Shown one piece after another: positions 7,885 through 16,668 of a stretch of DNA of 64,000 nt. The notes beneath the pieces were generated by a model, which saw only the letters and a list, made by a program, of their open reading frames with translations, ran no database searches and was not told where the DNA came from. The position numbers and the translations under genes are program-made. The first letter of the stretch is position 1. Each line of letters opens with the position of its first letter. Source of the stretch: G965230615 sp965230615 (lineage in GTDB: Bacteria; Pseudomonadota; Gammaproteobacteria; HTCC5015). The DNA lies in assembly GCA_965230615.1 (NCBI GenBank), contig OZ246012.1, positions 186,001 through 250,000 on the forward strand, read 5' to 3'.

Positions 7885-9732
7885 TTAAGCACTAAAACAT
7901 TCGGGTAACCATGTTTGTTTTATCTTTAACTGTGGCTCTGATAGCTTATTATTATCCATCGTGAATAATCCGGCCAGTTGCTCCGCTATTGCGCTGTTTT
8001 TGCTGTTGCGATGAGCCGAGATCCATTCCTGTCCAAAAAACTCCTCACCGTATTTCAGCAAGAGTTGTTTTCTTATCCGCGAGAAATAGTTGTCCTTGGT
8101 TGGTCGCCAGTATTCGGCAAAGTTAACTTCCAGATCATTAATCAATTGCGCCGCACTGGAACTGTTGTCGGTCAGGCAATCGCTGGATATGCTCAAGGCT
8201 CTGGATACACAATAAGCCAGTAATGCCTGTTTGTCTTTTTTCGACAACTGGCGTAGAGCAGAAAATTGCTCAGCACCTGATTCCAGTGACAGCCATTGAG
8301 TTTGCAGCCTACTATGTGTCTGCGACAATCGGCCAGCAGCTACGGTATCTGCCGTATCATTAAGTGTGGTTTGGTTTTCTATAATACGGGTATTGCTATC
8401 CAGCAGATTATTATTACCCCAATGATGTTGCCCAAGAATATCCGCGCAGAGTGTGTACAGCAGTATATCAAATGCGATATCACCGTTTTCGGCGACAGCG
8501 GATTGAATAATTTGCTGACGGTATTTAGCAATATCTTCAACCAGTGCTTTTGACAGAGAGTCGGTATTGGATACGGTTTTTTCAGTTACATCATCAACAT
8601 CGTTGATTGCGGTTTTAGTTTGCGATGGTTCTATTAAACCCTCTAACAGTAATGGTTTACCGTTATGGTCAAACGATACAATGCAGCCACCTCTGGCCAT
8701 GTCTTCACTGCTGTAGGTTCGATATTGTTCTTTTTCAAGTTCCGCCTGATCCAGAGCGTTCTCGACCTTGTCGTATTCGTCCAGCAGTTCCTCTGATTCT
8801 TCTTCGCTGTTCTCCAGTTCACAGAGCTGGTTTTCCAGCGTAGTGATTCGCTGTTTTAATTCATCAGGCATAGTCTCATAGGACGGCTCCAGATTTGCAA
8901 ATCGCTGTATATCATCATTAGGTGTTAAAGATGTCAGCACCCACGACCAACCGGCTTGTTTGAGTTGTTCGGCATGTTTGTCGAGTTTCTTTTCGGTTAG
9001 CTCTTTAATTAAATCAGCATCGAGTATGTACGTGGTATCTTCAAACAAATCGGTTGATACCGTTCCACCGGCTTTTTTATAAGTCGCTAAAGAAACGAAT
9101 TTAACAAGTTTTGAGTCACTGGTTAAGTCGGTATTTAGTAAGCAATTTCTGATATGGTAATCGTTTATGTAACCGCCTTTAACTTCATTCCAACAGGTTA
9201 TTTGTGCTTCATGGTCATCGCTGACAGTAAATGCCATTACACAGTCAAGGTCAAGATTACCTTTGCGGTATTCGTTAATGATCAGTGGCGCGACATTAGC
9301 TAATCGCAAGCGTTGCTTAACATGTTTTTTGGTTACACCAAAATGCGCTGCAATATCATTTTCGTTAAGTCCCTCGTCAATCATCGACTGGAATGCCATA
9401 AATTCATCAGCGGGGTGCATAGCTGCTCGCTGAATGTTTTCGATCAATGATATTTCTGATGGTGATATATCGGTTTTGATTTTGCACTCAAGCTCAATAC
9501 CATTTGGAATTTTGCCTTCGGCAATCAGTTCTTTCACAAGTCTGAGCCTTCGTCCACCACCGATAACCTCATATTGGCCATCATTACTGGATGGCATAAC
9601 CAACAGATTTTGTAATACACCGACTGCCTGAATGCTGCTTTTAAGTTGTGTATCAGACTGCTTGGAGGCGGGTGTTGTTCGAACGTTATGTTTTGAGGGG
9701 TATAAATTGTTAACAGAAATTGATTTTATCAT
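7885..9732 (-). CDS. Large ParB/RepB/Spo0J-family protein
   Basis: 615-residue protein. Residues about 1-110 form the ParB N-terminal (CTPase/sulfiredoxin-like) domain: PSKHNVRTTP, then GGGRRLRLVKEL and ISLIENIQRAAMHPADEF, the classic ParB box. A helix-turn-helix follows (ENDIAAHFGVTKKHVKQRLRLAN, about 130-155). Residues about 290-345 are Glu-rich coiled coil, and the C-terminal 230 residues are unrecognised. GGAG precedes the ATG. No ParA is adjacent, so it is an orphan ParB of the kind on plasmids and ICEs that may act in regulation or maintenance. It is longer than chromosomal ParB (about 300 residues). Confidence 0.87.
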   Translation of the reverse strand: MIKSISVNNLYPSKHNVRTTPASKQSDTQLKSSIQAVGVLQNLLVMPSSNDGQYEVIGGGRRLRLVKELIAEGKIPNGIELECKIKTDISPSEISLIENIQRAAMHPADEFMAFQSMIDEGLNENDIAAHFGVTKKHVKQRLRLANVAPLIINEYRKGNLDLDCVMAFTVSDDHEAQITCWNEVKGGYINDYHIRNCLLNTDLTSDSKLVKFVSLATYKKAGGTVSTDLFEDTTYILDADLIKELTEKKLDKHAEQLKQAGWSWVLTSLTPNDDIQRFANLEPSYETMPDELKQRITTLENQLCELENSEEESEELLDEYDKVENALDQAELEKEQYRTYSSEDMARGGCIVSFDHNGKPLLLEGLIEPSQTKTAINDVDDVTEKTVSNTDSLSKALVEDIAKYRQQIIQSAVAENGDIAFDILLYTLCADILGQHHWGNNNLLDSNTRIIENQTTLNDTADTVAAGRLSQTHSRLQTQWLSLESGAEQFSALRQLSKKDKQALLAYCVSRALSISSDCLTDNSSSAAQLINDLEVNFAEYWRPTKDNYFSRIRKQLLLKYGEEFFGQEWISAHRNSKNSAIAEQLAGLFTMDNNKLSEPQLKIKQTWLPECFSA

Positions 9733-9929
9733 TCGTTACTCCATATTTTTTATTAATACAACCTTTCTGAGGTTCATAGCCAGAATAAAACGACAGTCCG
9801 AATATGCAATTTAGATACGAATAACGAAAAAACCGTTTAAGCGGTCTGCTAGGGCAGGTCTGGATTGTTTTTTCATGCAACATACCGCGTTACTGTAAAC
9901 AATCAGAACAAACGTGGAAGTGGAGGGCA

Positions 9930-10739
9930 ATGGCCTATATGACCACTGCTAATTACATTGTTGCAGCAAATGGCAAACCGTTCACGGATTACGATGCAGC
10001 GGATTACAAGCGCAGCATCCTGAGTGCTGAATTAGGCGAACCTTGCTCGATTATTAATCATCCTGATGGCGGTTATGCGGTGTTGCCATTTGCAACAGAT
10101 TTATTAACGGATACTGAATCTGCAACTGACAAGCAGCAATTTACTCAGTCACCATTGGACGGTCTGCTTGCTGAAACTACCGCTGGTTTATCTAAAGACT
10201 ATCAAAGCCAGAGTAAATTCAATAATAACGAATCGAATTATCCGTCGGTATTTATATTGCATCCGGCACCGAGAGCTTTTCTTGGTAATCATCTATCAGC
10301 AGCTATTGGCGTATTGTTAATGCTGCAACCGCATCTGGCTTTTTCGATTATCGGCTTAAACACCCCGGATAACCCATCTGTCGGTGCTTTTACGTTGGCG
10401 TTATTTTCTTTTATCGGTTTGGTGCTGGCGTTGATTTCACTTGGTCGGTTTCTTTGGATATACGCAGCTAATCGCTATGAATTTACGGCTAATGCTATTG
10501 CATCAGTGTATGGCATTGTTTCGCGCAAATCGGCGCGTATTGCCATTCAGCATATCAGATCGGTCGATGTACATCAGTCCATATTGGAACGTATGTTGGG
10601 GGTTGGCACCGTAAAGCTGGCATCCGGTGGTACAGATACACATGAAGTTACATTACGGCATATTGCTGCACCGATGGATATTCAGCGGGAAATACAGATT
10701 CGATTAGCAAATCTTGGTAAGACAAGGTTTATCAGGTAA
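9930..10739 (+). CDS. bPH2-domain membrane protein
   Basis: 269-residue protein with a polar N-terminal half (about 1-110, no recognised domain), two membrane segments (about 125-150 and 155-180), and a C-terminal bacterial PH domain of the YdbS/YdbT type (about 180-265, with RIAIQHIRSVDVHQS and GVGTVKLASGG). TGGAGG lies seven bases before the ATG. It is the first gene of a run 9930-13753 with the SppA-like protease (15 bases on). The bPH2 function is unclear; membrane pairing with a protease hints at quality control or signalling, which is inference. Confidence 0.8.
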   Translation: MAYMTTANYIVAANGKPFTDYDAADYKRSILSAELGEPCSIINHPDGGYAVLPFATDLLTDTESATDKQQFTQSPLDGLLAETTAGLSKDYQSQSKFNNNESNYPSVFILHPAPRAFLGNHLSAAIGVLLMLQPHLAFSIIGLNTPDNPSVGAFTLALFSFIGLVLALISLGRFLWIYAANRYEFTANAIASVYGIVSRKSARIAIQHIRSVDVHQSILERMLGVGTVKLASGGTDTHEVTLRHIAAPMDIQREIQIRLANLGKTRFIR

Positions 10740-10754
10740 TCACAGGATAGCTGA

Positions 10755-11759
10755 ATGTCTAACAATGACTCGCATCAACAGCATGCTACAGAATCACAGT
10801 CTGATTTAACCCAGATTGTGACGAATCTAATCGCATTCATGGAAACTCATATGGCAACGCAGGATATGATTTTGCGGCGGGATTTACGCTGGCGGAATAT
10901 TCGTGCTGCGCTGATAGCGATCGCTCTTGTCGCCGGGCCATTAATCTATTCCATTGGAATTCAACGCATTATCGCGCCTGAAAAACTCGATCAGGATTAT
11001 GCAGCACTGGTCAGAATTGATGGTGTTATAAAAAGCGATACAAGATCCAATGCGCATAAAATCAACCGTGCACTAGAGCTTGCCTATGAAGATGAAAAAG
11101 CCCGTGCAGTGATTGTCTTAATCAATTCTCCCGGTGGTACGCCGGTACAAGCAGCTTTGATTCATGAACGAATCAAATCACTGCGGGCAGAATACCCGGA
11201 TAAAAAAATCGTTGTGATCGGTGAAGATATGCTGACATCCGGTGCTTATTTTATCGCAGTGGCCAGTGATCAGATCTGTGTTAATCGGAGTACGATGACC
11301 GGATCAATCGGTGTGGTTATGGATAGCTGGGGGCTGGATAAGCTGATTCATCGTTATGAAATTGATCGTCGTGTGTTTACCGCAGGGGATCGAAAAGCAC
11401 GACTGGATATGTTCCAACCGTTAAAAGCAGACGATACAAAAAAAGTTGATAGTCTGCTATCGGGTATTCACAAGCACTTTATTGATGCTGTTATGGATGG
11501 CCGTCAAGGAAAGTTAACTGCTGAGTCCAAAACCGTATTTTCCGGCGATTACTGGACGGGTGATGAAGCAGTCAGCATGGGGCTTGTTGATGGAATATGC
11601 AGTTTATCTTCAGTACTGAAAGAATTTCATGTAAAGCGGGTTAAGGACTTTACCTTGCCGCCTTCAATTTTTCAGAACCTCTCTAATTCTTTTGGTGTTA
11701 TGGCATACCAGTCCATCTTTGGTGGATTGCATGAGCATTTCCCCATGTTGACCCCGTAG
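10755..11759 (+). CDS. S49-family (SppA-like) membrane peptidase
   Basis: 334-residue signal-peptide-peptidase-like protease. One N-terminal membrane segment (about 50-75) precedes the S49 domain: VLINSPGGTP (about 125), the catalytic Ser in MLTSGAYFIAV (about 163), MTGSIGVV (about 182), and the catalytic Lys in AGDRKARLDMF (about 214). Both residues of the Ser/Lys dyad are present, so it should be active, facing the periplasm. AGGA lies seven bases before the ATG. S49 peptidases recur on conjugative elements beside DUF1845 genes, as here. Its substrate is unknown. Confidence 0.9.
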   Translation: MSNNDSHQQHATESQSDLTQIVTNLIAFMETHMATQDMILRRDLRWRNIRAALIAIALVAGPLIYSIGIQRIIAPEKLDQDYAALVRIDGVIKSDTRSNAHKINRALELAYEDEKARAVIVLINSPGGTPVQAALIHERIKSLRAEYPDKKIVVIGEDMLTSGAYFIAVASDQICVNRSTMTGSIGVVMDSWGLDKLIHRYEIDRRVFTAGDRKARLDMFQPLKADDTKKVDSLLSGIHKHFIDAVMDGRQGKLTAESKTVFSGDYWTGDEAVSMGLVDGICSLSSVLKEFHVKRVKDFTLPPSIFQNLSNSFGVMAYQSIFGGLHEHFPMLTP

Positions 11760-11787
11760 CAAATCATCTGATCCAGGAGTAATGATT

Positions 11788-12540
11788 ATGGCAAAAAATA
11801 CTGAATCGAACGCAGAAGCCCAAGTTAATGTTGATAAACCCGTTACAACGACGAATATCGATGCTCAGCAAACACAGAAAAAATCTCAAAAGCGTACTGG
11901 TGTTGCCAAACCGGCATGGAGTCGAAAGCTGACACTGAATACATCCTACACGCAAAGAGTATATAACCGGGTATGGGATAGATTAAAAGCGGATATTTTT
12001 GTGCTGACCGTACGCACGGTTGCAATGGGTTATGTAGAAGCAGCCACTGCTGCAGAGAAATTACTGTCTGAGCAAATCGAAAAAATACGTGCTGATTTAA
12101 GCAAAGAAATTGAACGTAGTGATTACTTGATGGAGCAGTGCGGCATTACCGATTTACCCAGCTATGATGGTGCCAAGACTATTGCTGCCGAATATACCTC
12201 ACCGTTTGCCAATCAGTATCTAACGCTAATAGAAATGATGGATCAATCTTTGTTACGACTGGATGCGCTTTGGTTAACCGGGCAGGTGGAAACTGCACAA
12301 CGCACCAACCGCAGCTATGAATGGCAACGCCGCTTGATCAAACTGGCCAATCGCATCAGGGCTTTGGGCGATCAAACCCGCTCCGGTTTACGCAAGCAGG
12401 CCGAGGAAGCGCAGGCAAAGAATTCTGATTCAGTAACCGAGCAAGACCCGGAAATACAAACAGACACAGAAACAAAAGATACCGAGTCGGATACAGACAA
12501 AGCAGCAGATGAAAAAGTTGCGCTTAGCGCAGTGTCTTAA
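11788..12540 (+). CDS. DUF1845 (PFL_4669/AcaB-like) ICE protein
   Basis: 250-residue protein matching from memory the integrating-conjugative-element family PFL_4669/DUF1845, whose IncC plasmid relative AcaB activates transfer genes. Visible family features: LNTSYTQRVYNRVWDRLKAD near 50, a long amphipathic helix with LREIER-like repeats, ITSPxAxxYL-like EYTSPFANQYLTLIEMMD near 145, and LDALWLTGQV followed by YEWQRRLIKLANRIR near 190. The acidic Thr/Asp tail is low complexity. The ATG at 11788 sits eight bases after AGGAG and is preferred to that at 11782. Likely a regulator of the element. Confidence 0.78.
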   Translation: MAKNTESNAEAQVNVDKPVTTTNIDAQQTQKKSQKRTGVAKPAWSRKLTLNTSYTQRVYNRVWDRLKADIFVLTVRTVAMGYVEAATAAEKLLSEQIEKIRADLSKEIERSDYLMEQCGITDLPSYDGAKTIAAEYTSPFANQYLTLIEMMDQSLLRLDALWLTGQVETAQRTNRSYEWQRRLIKLANRIRALGDQTRSGLRKQAEEAQAKNSDSVTEQDPEIQTDTETKDTESDTDKAADEKVALSAVS

Positions 12541-12544
12541 ATCG

Positions 12545-13753
12545 ATGCAGTTAATCAGAATCAGTCGGCCGGGTACCCAACCGGAAGTGATACGAACACT
12601 GGATCATGCTGAGCATACCTTGTTAAGCAATAGCCATGTAAATACTGATGACAATGCAATTGCTCAGGATTTTCTGCGCTATCTCTGGCAGCATCGTTAT
12701 TGGCTGACCTGTGACTGTCGTGGCCATGCTTCAAGCCGACCTTTGCTTTATGTGAAACGCAGTTATCAAGGTTTATATTATCTGGCGTGTATGCCAGATC
12801 GCCCACCGCACTCAAGTGATTGTATTTTCAATGCCAAGTCAGTTATCGACACTGAGAACAAGATTAGACGTTCATTGTCAGATTTAAGTAAATTATTTTT
12901 TCGCTGGTTCGCGGCAGCCAGGCTGAATATTGTTTATCCCTATTCGTCGGATGATATTCTGGCTTCACAATATGCTGGATTACGCGAAGTTTCGCGCAGT
13001 ATCGATATTGTTAATGGTCGGCATCTGGCTGATTTCTCCGATACGCATATTGATGCCCTACCACGAATCGGCCGGCGCTTACGTAATGCGGAGCAAGACT
13101 GGCCTGGTGATGGCGCACCGTTTGGTTTTATCTTGTCGGTTATTGATTCTGTAGATGATGGTGTGGTTTGTCTTGATGCAAGAGGGATTCGACTCGATTA
13201 TGAAAACGTCTATCACTTGCCCGGTGCGCTTGACTCAGGTGGCCCGTTTGCCGTGTTATTACAAATTAGTAAAGATGCCGAGTTCAATTTATTTTTGCCA
13301 GAAAAGGTATTTATTCACCCTGTGCTTTCCAGAGACTACCTAATGCCTATTGATTATCATCAGGAACGGCAAACGTTACATACTTTACTCAAGGTACAGC
13401 AACAGCTTTTACAGCAACAACAGATATTGATCTCGATTAAGAAAACACTGCCTTATACCCAATCCCAGGATAGAGGCATCGCCTTTCATGTTCAGCGCCT
13501 GGGGCCTAATGGCAGAGTTTTGCGAACGATCGATGTCGTATCAGTCAGTAGTTATGATTTGCGTGACAGTGATTTATTGACCGAGTCTGAATCAGATGCT
13601 GTGATTTATCATGTGGCCGATCAATGCAGTAATGTTTTAAGTCTGGCTGATAAAAGTTTTTATCAAGTGATTATTGACAACCTTTTGCAGGATATTGATA
13701 CCCAATCGTATGTTGATTCGGTAACTACTAAAGCAGAGGCCGTTGCTTTATAA
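12545..13753 (+). CDS. CxC zinc-site protein related in pattern to DUF1173
   Basis: About 402 residues from ATG 12545; an in-frame ATG at 12509 overlaps the previous gene and is also possible, neither having a clear ribosome site. The N-terminal part has LTCDCRGHA, then about 20 residues later YYLACMPDRPPHSSDCIF. This CxC...Y-LA-P-x-x-P-H-x-x-C arrangement matches the N-terminus of the DUF1173 protein at 38547. A probable metal site is therefore shared. The remainder is unrecognised, with a Gln-rich helix near 290. Last gene of the co-directional run begun at 9930. Confidence 0.65.
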   Translation: MQLIRISRPGTQPEVIRTLDHAEHTLLSNSHVNTDDNAIAQDFLRYLWQHRYWLTCDCRGHASSRPLLYVKRSYQGLYYLACMPDRPPHSSDCIFNAKSVIDTENKIRRSLSDLSKLFFRWFAAARLNIVYPYSSDDILASQYAGLREVSRSIDIVNGRHLADFSDTHIDALPRIGRRLRNAEQDWPGDGAPFGFILSVIDSVDDGVVCLDARGIRLDYENVYHLPGALDSGGPFAVLLQISKDAEFNLFLPEKVFIHPVLSRDYLMPIDYHQERQTLHTLLKVQQQLLQQQQILISIKKTLPYTQSQDRGIAFHVQRLGPNGRVLRTIDVVSVSSYDLRDSDLLTESESDAVIYHVADQCSNVLSLADKSFYQVIIDNLLQDIDTQSYVDSVTTKAEAVAL

Positions 13754-13764
13754 ATCTCAATGCA

Positions 13765-14661
13765 TTACTCCATCGTTGGGTAAGTAAACAACGTGAAATG
13801 AATCAAATTGACTAGGAAATGCGTCAATATCGCTGCCTCAATACGGCCCGTACGAATATACGCCATCCCATATCCCAAGCCTGCGATTGTGGCGATGATC
13901 ACGTATTGCCAGCCGAAGGCAAAATGCACGACTCCAAAAAAGACAGACGTAATGACCAACGCAATCCAGGTGCCGTATGTCGTTATCCGGTTTAATACCG
14001 TAGTCAATCGCTGTTGAATAAAAAGACGAAAAAATGCCTCCTCAGTGACACAAACCAAAAACAGATTCGAGACTGCCCATAGAAGCAGTTGGGATGATAT
14101 ATGCGGATCGAAACCGACCAAGCCAATCAGCATCGCACTCGAAAATACCAGCAGTACGGTAATACCTATGACGGGCGCAACCCTAACCAGCATATCCCGT
14201 AGCTGAGCCAGGGTACTGATCCTCGTACACATCAGACCCACAAAAAACAACCCGATAAAATACTTGCTGATATTGAAGCGGTAATCCTGTTGCACAATAT
14301 CGCCGCTTTCGTTTGGTAGCATGATAGAGACACTATCAGCAAAGCCAGGGAATAATGTAAAGCCCATTGCCAGTCCGAAAATCACTAGTCCAATGGTAAC
14401 AACCACATTCAGCCAGGCAGGCTTCAGCGACCTAGTCGACAGCCAGCAGACGAAATAGAACCCTGCAATCACAGGCAATGCTACAAACTCCAGCAACCCC
14501 TCCACAACAGCAACGACCAGCATAACGCCCAGTGGGATATGCCACCATTGCAGCACTGAACTGCCGTTATCACGCTTAATCAAGCCCAGCGGTATCCACA
14601 GACTGATCACAGTCAGAATGTATAGCCAGTAGACGATCAGGTTAGATTGAAAATACTCCAT
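13765..14661 (-). CDS. CPBP-family intramembrane protease
   Basis: About 298 residues from ATG 14661 (GGATC seven bases upstream); a TTG at 14676 would add five residues. Eight or so membrane segments. The CPBP/CAAX-protease motifs are all present: the EE pair in TEEAFFRLFIQQR (about 207), HFAFGW (about 245) and the final THFLVNLIHF (about 283). The family cleaves prenylated or membrane proteins; bacterial members include bacteriocin-immunity proteins. It is convergent with the previous gene (11 bases apart) and stands alone, so it may be a cargo gene. Confidence 0.88.
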   Translation of the reverse strand: MEYFQSNLIVYWLYILTVISLWIPLGLIKRDNGSSVLQWWHIPLGVMLVVAVVEGLLEFVALPVIAGFYFVCWLSTRSLKPAWLNVVVTIGLVIFGLAMGFTLFPGFADSVSIMLPNESGDIVQQDYRFNISKYFIGLFFVGLMCTRISTLAQLRDMLVRVAPVIGITVLLVFSSAMLIGLVGFDPHISSQLLLWAVSNLFLVCVTEEAFFRLFIQQRLTTVLNRITTYGTWIALVITSVFFGVVHFAFGWQYVIIATIAGLGYGMAYIRTGRIEAAILTHFLVNLIHFTLFTYPTME

Positions 14662-15085
14662 ATTTAAGTGATCCAATGAATTTGGGTGTCAGTTTCCGAT
14701 TTTAAGAGTTAACACAAGATTATTATTAGCATTGTATTAGCCCGGATGTTTTTATGTTATCCGCGTGCGCCGGGTATTCCAAGTCCATTTTCGACCCCTA
14801 TTGCTCATTCTTTGCCGATTAGCCCATCGAACCCGGCTCATAGTGAAGGTTCCAGGTATTTAAGGCTTATCGAGCGGCTTTCTGGGTCATTTTGAGTTTA
14901 TTTGGCCCCCGGGTTGTCTTCCCTAAAAAGCTCTCAGGCCCTGAATAAGCCTCGCTGAGAGTGAATAATCACACAAAAACCATCGTTCCAGGATATCAGG
15001 TGTCAGCAGGCTGTTTTTGATGTAAACTTTACAGTTATATAATTAACATAAATATATTCTCAGCAGTCTGACCGTGGAGTGTACA
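14662..15085. other. Intergenic region, about 420 bases
   Basis: No supported gene. It holds a CTCTCAG...CTGAGAG stem at 14931-14961 and an AT-rich stretch with TATAAT at 15038-15043 that may be the -10 of the downstream gene, although no well-spaced -35 is seen. Nothing resembling a known insertion-sequence end was recognised. Confidence 0.4.
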
Positions 15086-15340
15086 ATGTCAAAGGACGAA
15101 CCCTGCTGCCTCAAGATATGGGGTGCTTTCAAACCGGAACTGGACAGTAAGAACTGGTGGGAGGTTGCTCATTTTCCAGACTTTTCCAAAGCCTTCGACG
15201 CAGCTCGGCAATTCAGCTCAGCCGGGGTCTGGGCCCAGGTGGAGTCCATGACAGGCGAGGTTAAATGTTCGTTGGTCGGAGATAATACGGATTTATCCTC
15301 AGTCAGATCGCTTATTGATAGATATTCAGGAACCGCGTAA
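15086..15340 (+). CDS. Small soluble hypothetical protein
   Basis: Not recognised. An 84-residue protein from ATG 15086, seven bases after GTGGAG; the GTG at 15074 lies inside that ribosome site. The composition is Trp- and acidic-rich (NWWEVAHFPDFSKAFDAARQF). It has no signal peptide. The next gene starts on the base after its stop codon, so the two are surely cotranscribed and coupled. Confidence 0.68.
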   Translation: MSKDEPCCLKIWGAFKPELDSKNWWEVAHFPDFSKAFDAARQFSSAGVWAQVESMTGEVKCSLVGDNTDLSSVRSLIDRYSGTA

Positions 15341-15655
15341 ATGGAGATTTTGTTTAATTATTGGCTGGAGATTATTGCTGTCACACTGCTTGCAACCGTG
15401 TTGATTGGTTTGAGTTTATGGGATGCCGAGCGCTCCTTATCCAGTTATATCTCAGAACTGCAAAGTGAACTTCGAACTCAAAATAAGCAACCTGCTGCCA
15501 AAGACCAAAGTGAAACTGTTATCCAGGATGACATCGTGATCAGACTGGAAAAAGTTCATCATGAACTTATGCTTGAACAGGCCAACACTGATAAAGACGA
15601 TCATATTAATGTAGTAGAAATTCAGCCTTATTTACAACAAAAGCGAAATCGCTGA
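15341..15655 (+). CDS. Small N-terminally anchored membrane protein
   Basis: Not recognised. A 104-residue protein with one membrane segment (about residues 8-27) and a helical polar tail that probably forms coiled coil (SLSSYISELQSELRTQNK and VIRLEKVHHELMLEQ). Its ATG directly follows the TAA of the preceding gene. The architecture resembles small accessory or lysis-type membrane proteins but no family is assigned. Confidence 0.62.
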   Translation: MEILFNYWLEIIAVTLLATVLIGLSLWDAERSLSSYISELQSELRTQNKQPAAKDQSETVIQDDIVIRLEKVHHELMLEQANTDKDDHINVVEIQPYLQQKRNR

Positions 15656-15764
15656 AATCATTCCGTAAAAACTGCTTATCGCATACCTGAAAGGTTATTC
15701 ACGCAGCGTATTTCCCGATCTTTAATTGCGCCTGATCATATTAAGGCGTAAAACCAATGTAATT

Positions 15765-15927
15765 CTCGCGTCGTTTACCGACGATAGGCGTGATTAGTCA
15801 GTCACGATAATTATCTGACCTGGTTTGGCTATAGGCTTTGGTCTACTGCCATTTGTAGAAACCCTGCGGGGGCGTATTTGCCCTCCGGGTTGCTGTGCGT
15901 CCTCGTTCTTTTTGAATCGAGGTGCAC
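15765..15927 (+). promoter_or_regulatory. Structured leader, variant member of the family
   Basis: Hairpin CGTCG-TTTAC-CGACG (15769-15783) overlaps GATAG (15783-15787). Next comes a CGTGA/TCACG stem (15789-15806), then CTGACC near 15815. A strong two-part hairpin follows at 15860-15891 (AACCC/GGGTT around GGGGGC/GCCCTC), then GAGGT before ATG 15928. The order mimics the GATAGCTG leaders but the second stem differs in sequence, so membership is less certain. Confidence 0.45.
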
Positions 15928-16161
15928 ATGGAAACTAATATCACTCCACAGGAAGCGTTGGATTTGGCGGGAATTTTTGGTGACTTTAATGAAATCAAAA
16001 ACGCGCATCATCGGCTTCTTGTCCGGACTGTTAGGGAACCTGAGCGAGTTTTAAATTATCTGAACTCTCTTAAACGTAATGCTGAAGCCGAGCAACATCT
16101 GCTCGATAAGCTTCGTGAGGTTGCTGAGCTTGCCATCAAAGAAAAGGCCAGCAACACTTGA
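15928..16161 (+). CDS. Small helical hypothetical protein
   Basis: Not recognised. A 77-residue, almost wholly helical soluble protein (TPQEALDLAGIFGDF, then HLLDKLREVAELAIKE). ATG 15928 lies five bases after GAGG; an in-frame GTG at 15922 overlaps the ribosome site. It follows a structured leader and is separated by a further hairpin from the DUF6915-like gene. It probably belongs to the same small-gene cluster of the element. Confidence 0.6.
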   Translation: METNITPQEALDLAGIFGDFNEIKNAHHRLLVRTVREPERVLNYLNSLKRNAEAEQHLLDKLREVAELAIKEKASNT

Positions 16162-16243
16162 TCGGAATAAGTGGAGGTCTTCGGACTTCCACTTGATTTT
16201 ATTAAGCATAAGATTTTGAAATAAGATCCTATCGCTTGATTCA

Positions 16244-16271
16244 CCCACTGGGGATGTTCTATCCCTGTGGG
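16244..16271 (+). promoter_or_regulatory. Leader hairpin before the DUF6915-like gene
   Basis: CCCACTGGGGAT...ATCCCTGTGGG, about an 11-bp stem with a two-base mismatch and a five-base loop, 38 bases before ATG 16309. It resembles the last hairpin in the other leaders (GGGG-rich left arm) but lacks the GATAGCTG core upstream. Confidence 0.5.
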
Positions 16272-16308
16272 GTGGGGTGTCTCCGGTCTATCTATGGAGA
16301 CTCTGAGA

Positions 16309-16668
16309 ATGACACATACCTATTACCACGCTGAATCCTCAGCCAGAAAATTTGGCGGCAAGCCTGAAGATTATTTGGAGATACATAACTGGTTCGATGC
16401 GACCAAGGAATCGTTTTGCGATTTCAGACATCGGGCATTGCGGCATCATGCTGAAGGTATCTTCGAAGCCGAGCGAGTGTTTGGCGCTACTATTCAAAAC
16501 AGTGCCGGTAAAAAAGTCCCGGTACGCTATATAGGTGAACAGCATGTGATGGAGGATTGTGGCGGGCGAGTGCCTAACCTAGCTGATTGGCTTTCCAGTA
16601 TACAACCAAAGATTTGGATGTCTCGTGGCACTGTCATCTATGACAAGCCTGTAACGGAGGCTGCGTAA
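16309..16668 (+). CDS. DUF6915-like protein
   Basis: About 119 residues from ATG 16309, chosen because TGGAGA lies eight bases upstream; longer in-frame starts (16267, 16294) would run through the leader hairpin. It matches from memory a small family seen on mobile elements and in phage-rich regions: HTYYHAESSARKFGG, IHNWFDATKE, HRALRHHAEGIFEAERVFG, PVRYIGEQHVMEDCG, LADWL. The conserved His-rich core (FRHRALRHHAEG) suggests metal or nucleic-acid binding but no activity is known. Its stop overlaps the next ATG by one base. Confidence 0.72.
   Translation: MTHTYYHAESSARKFGGKPEDYLEIHNWFDATKESFCDFRHRALRHHAEGIFEAERVFGATIQNSAGKKVPVRYIGEQHVMEDCGGRVPNLADWLSSIQPKIWMSRGTVIYDKPVTEAA

Noticed and set aside
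15018..15043. TTGATG...TATAAT as a promoter for the gene at 15086
   Set aside because: The spacer is only 14 bases, too short for a standard sigma-70 promoter.
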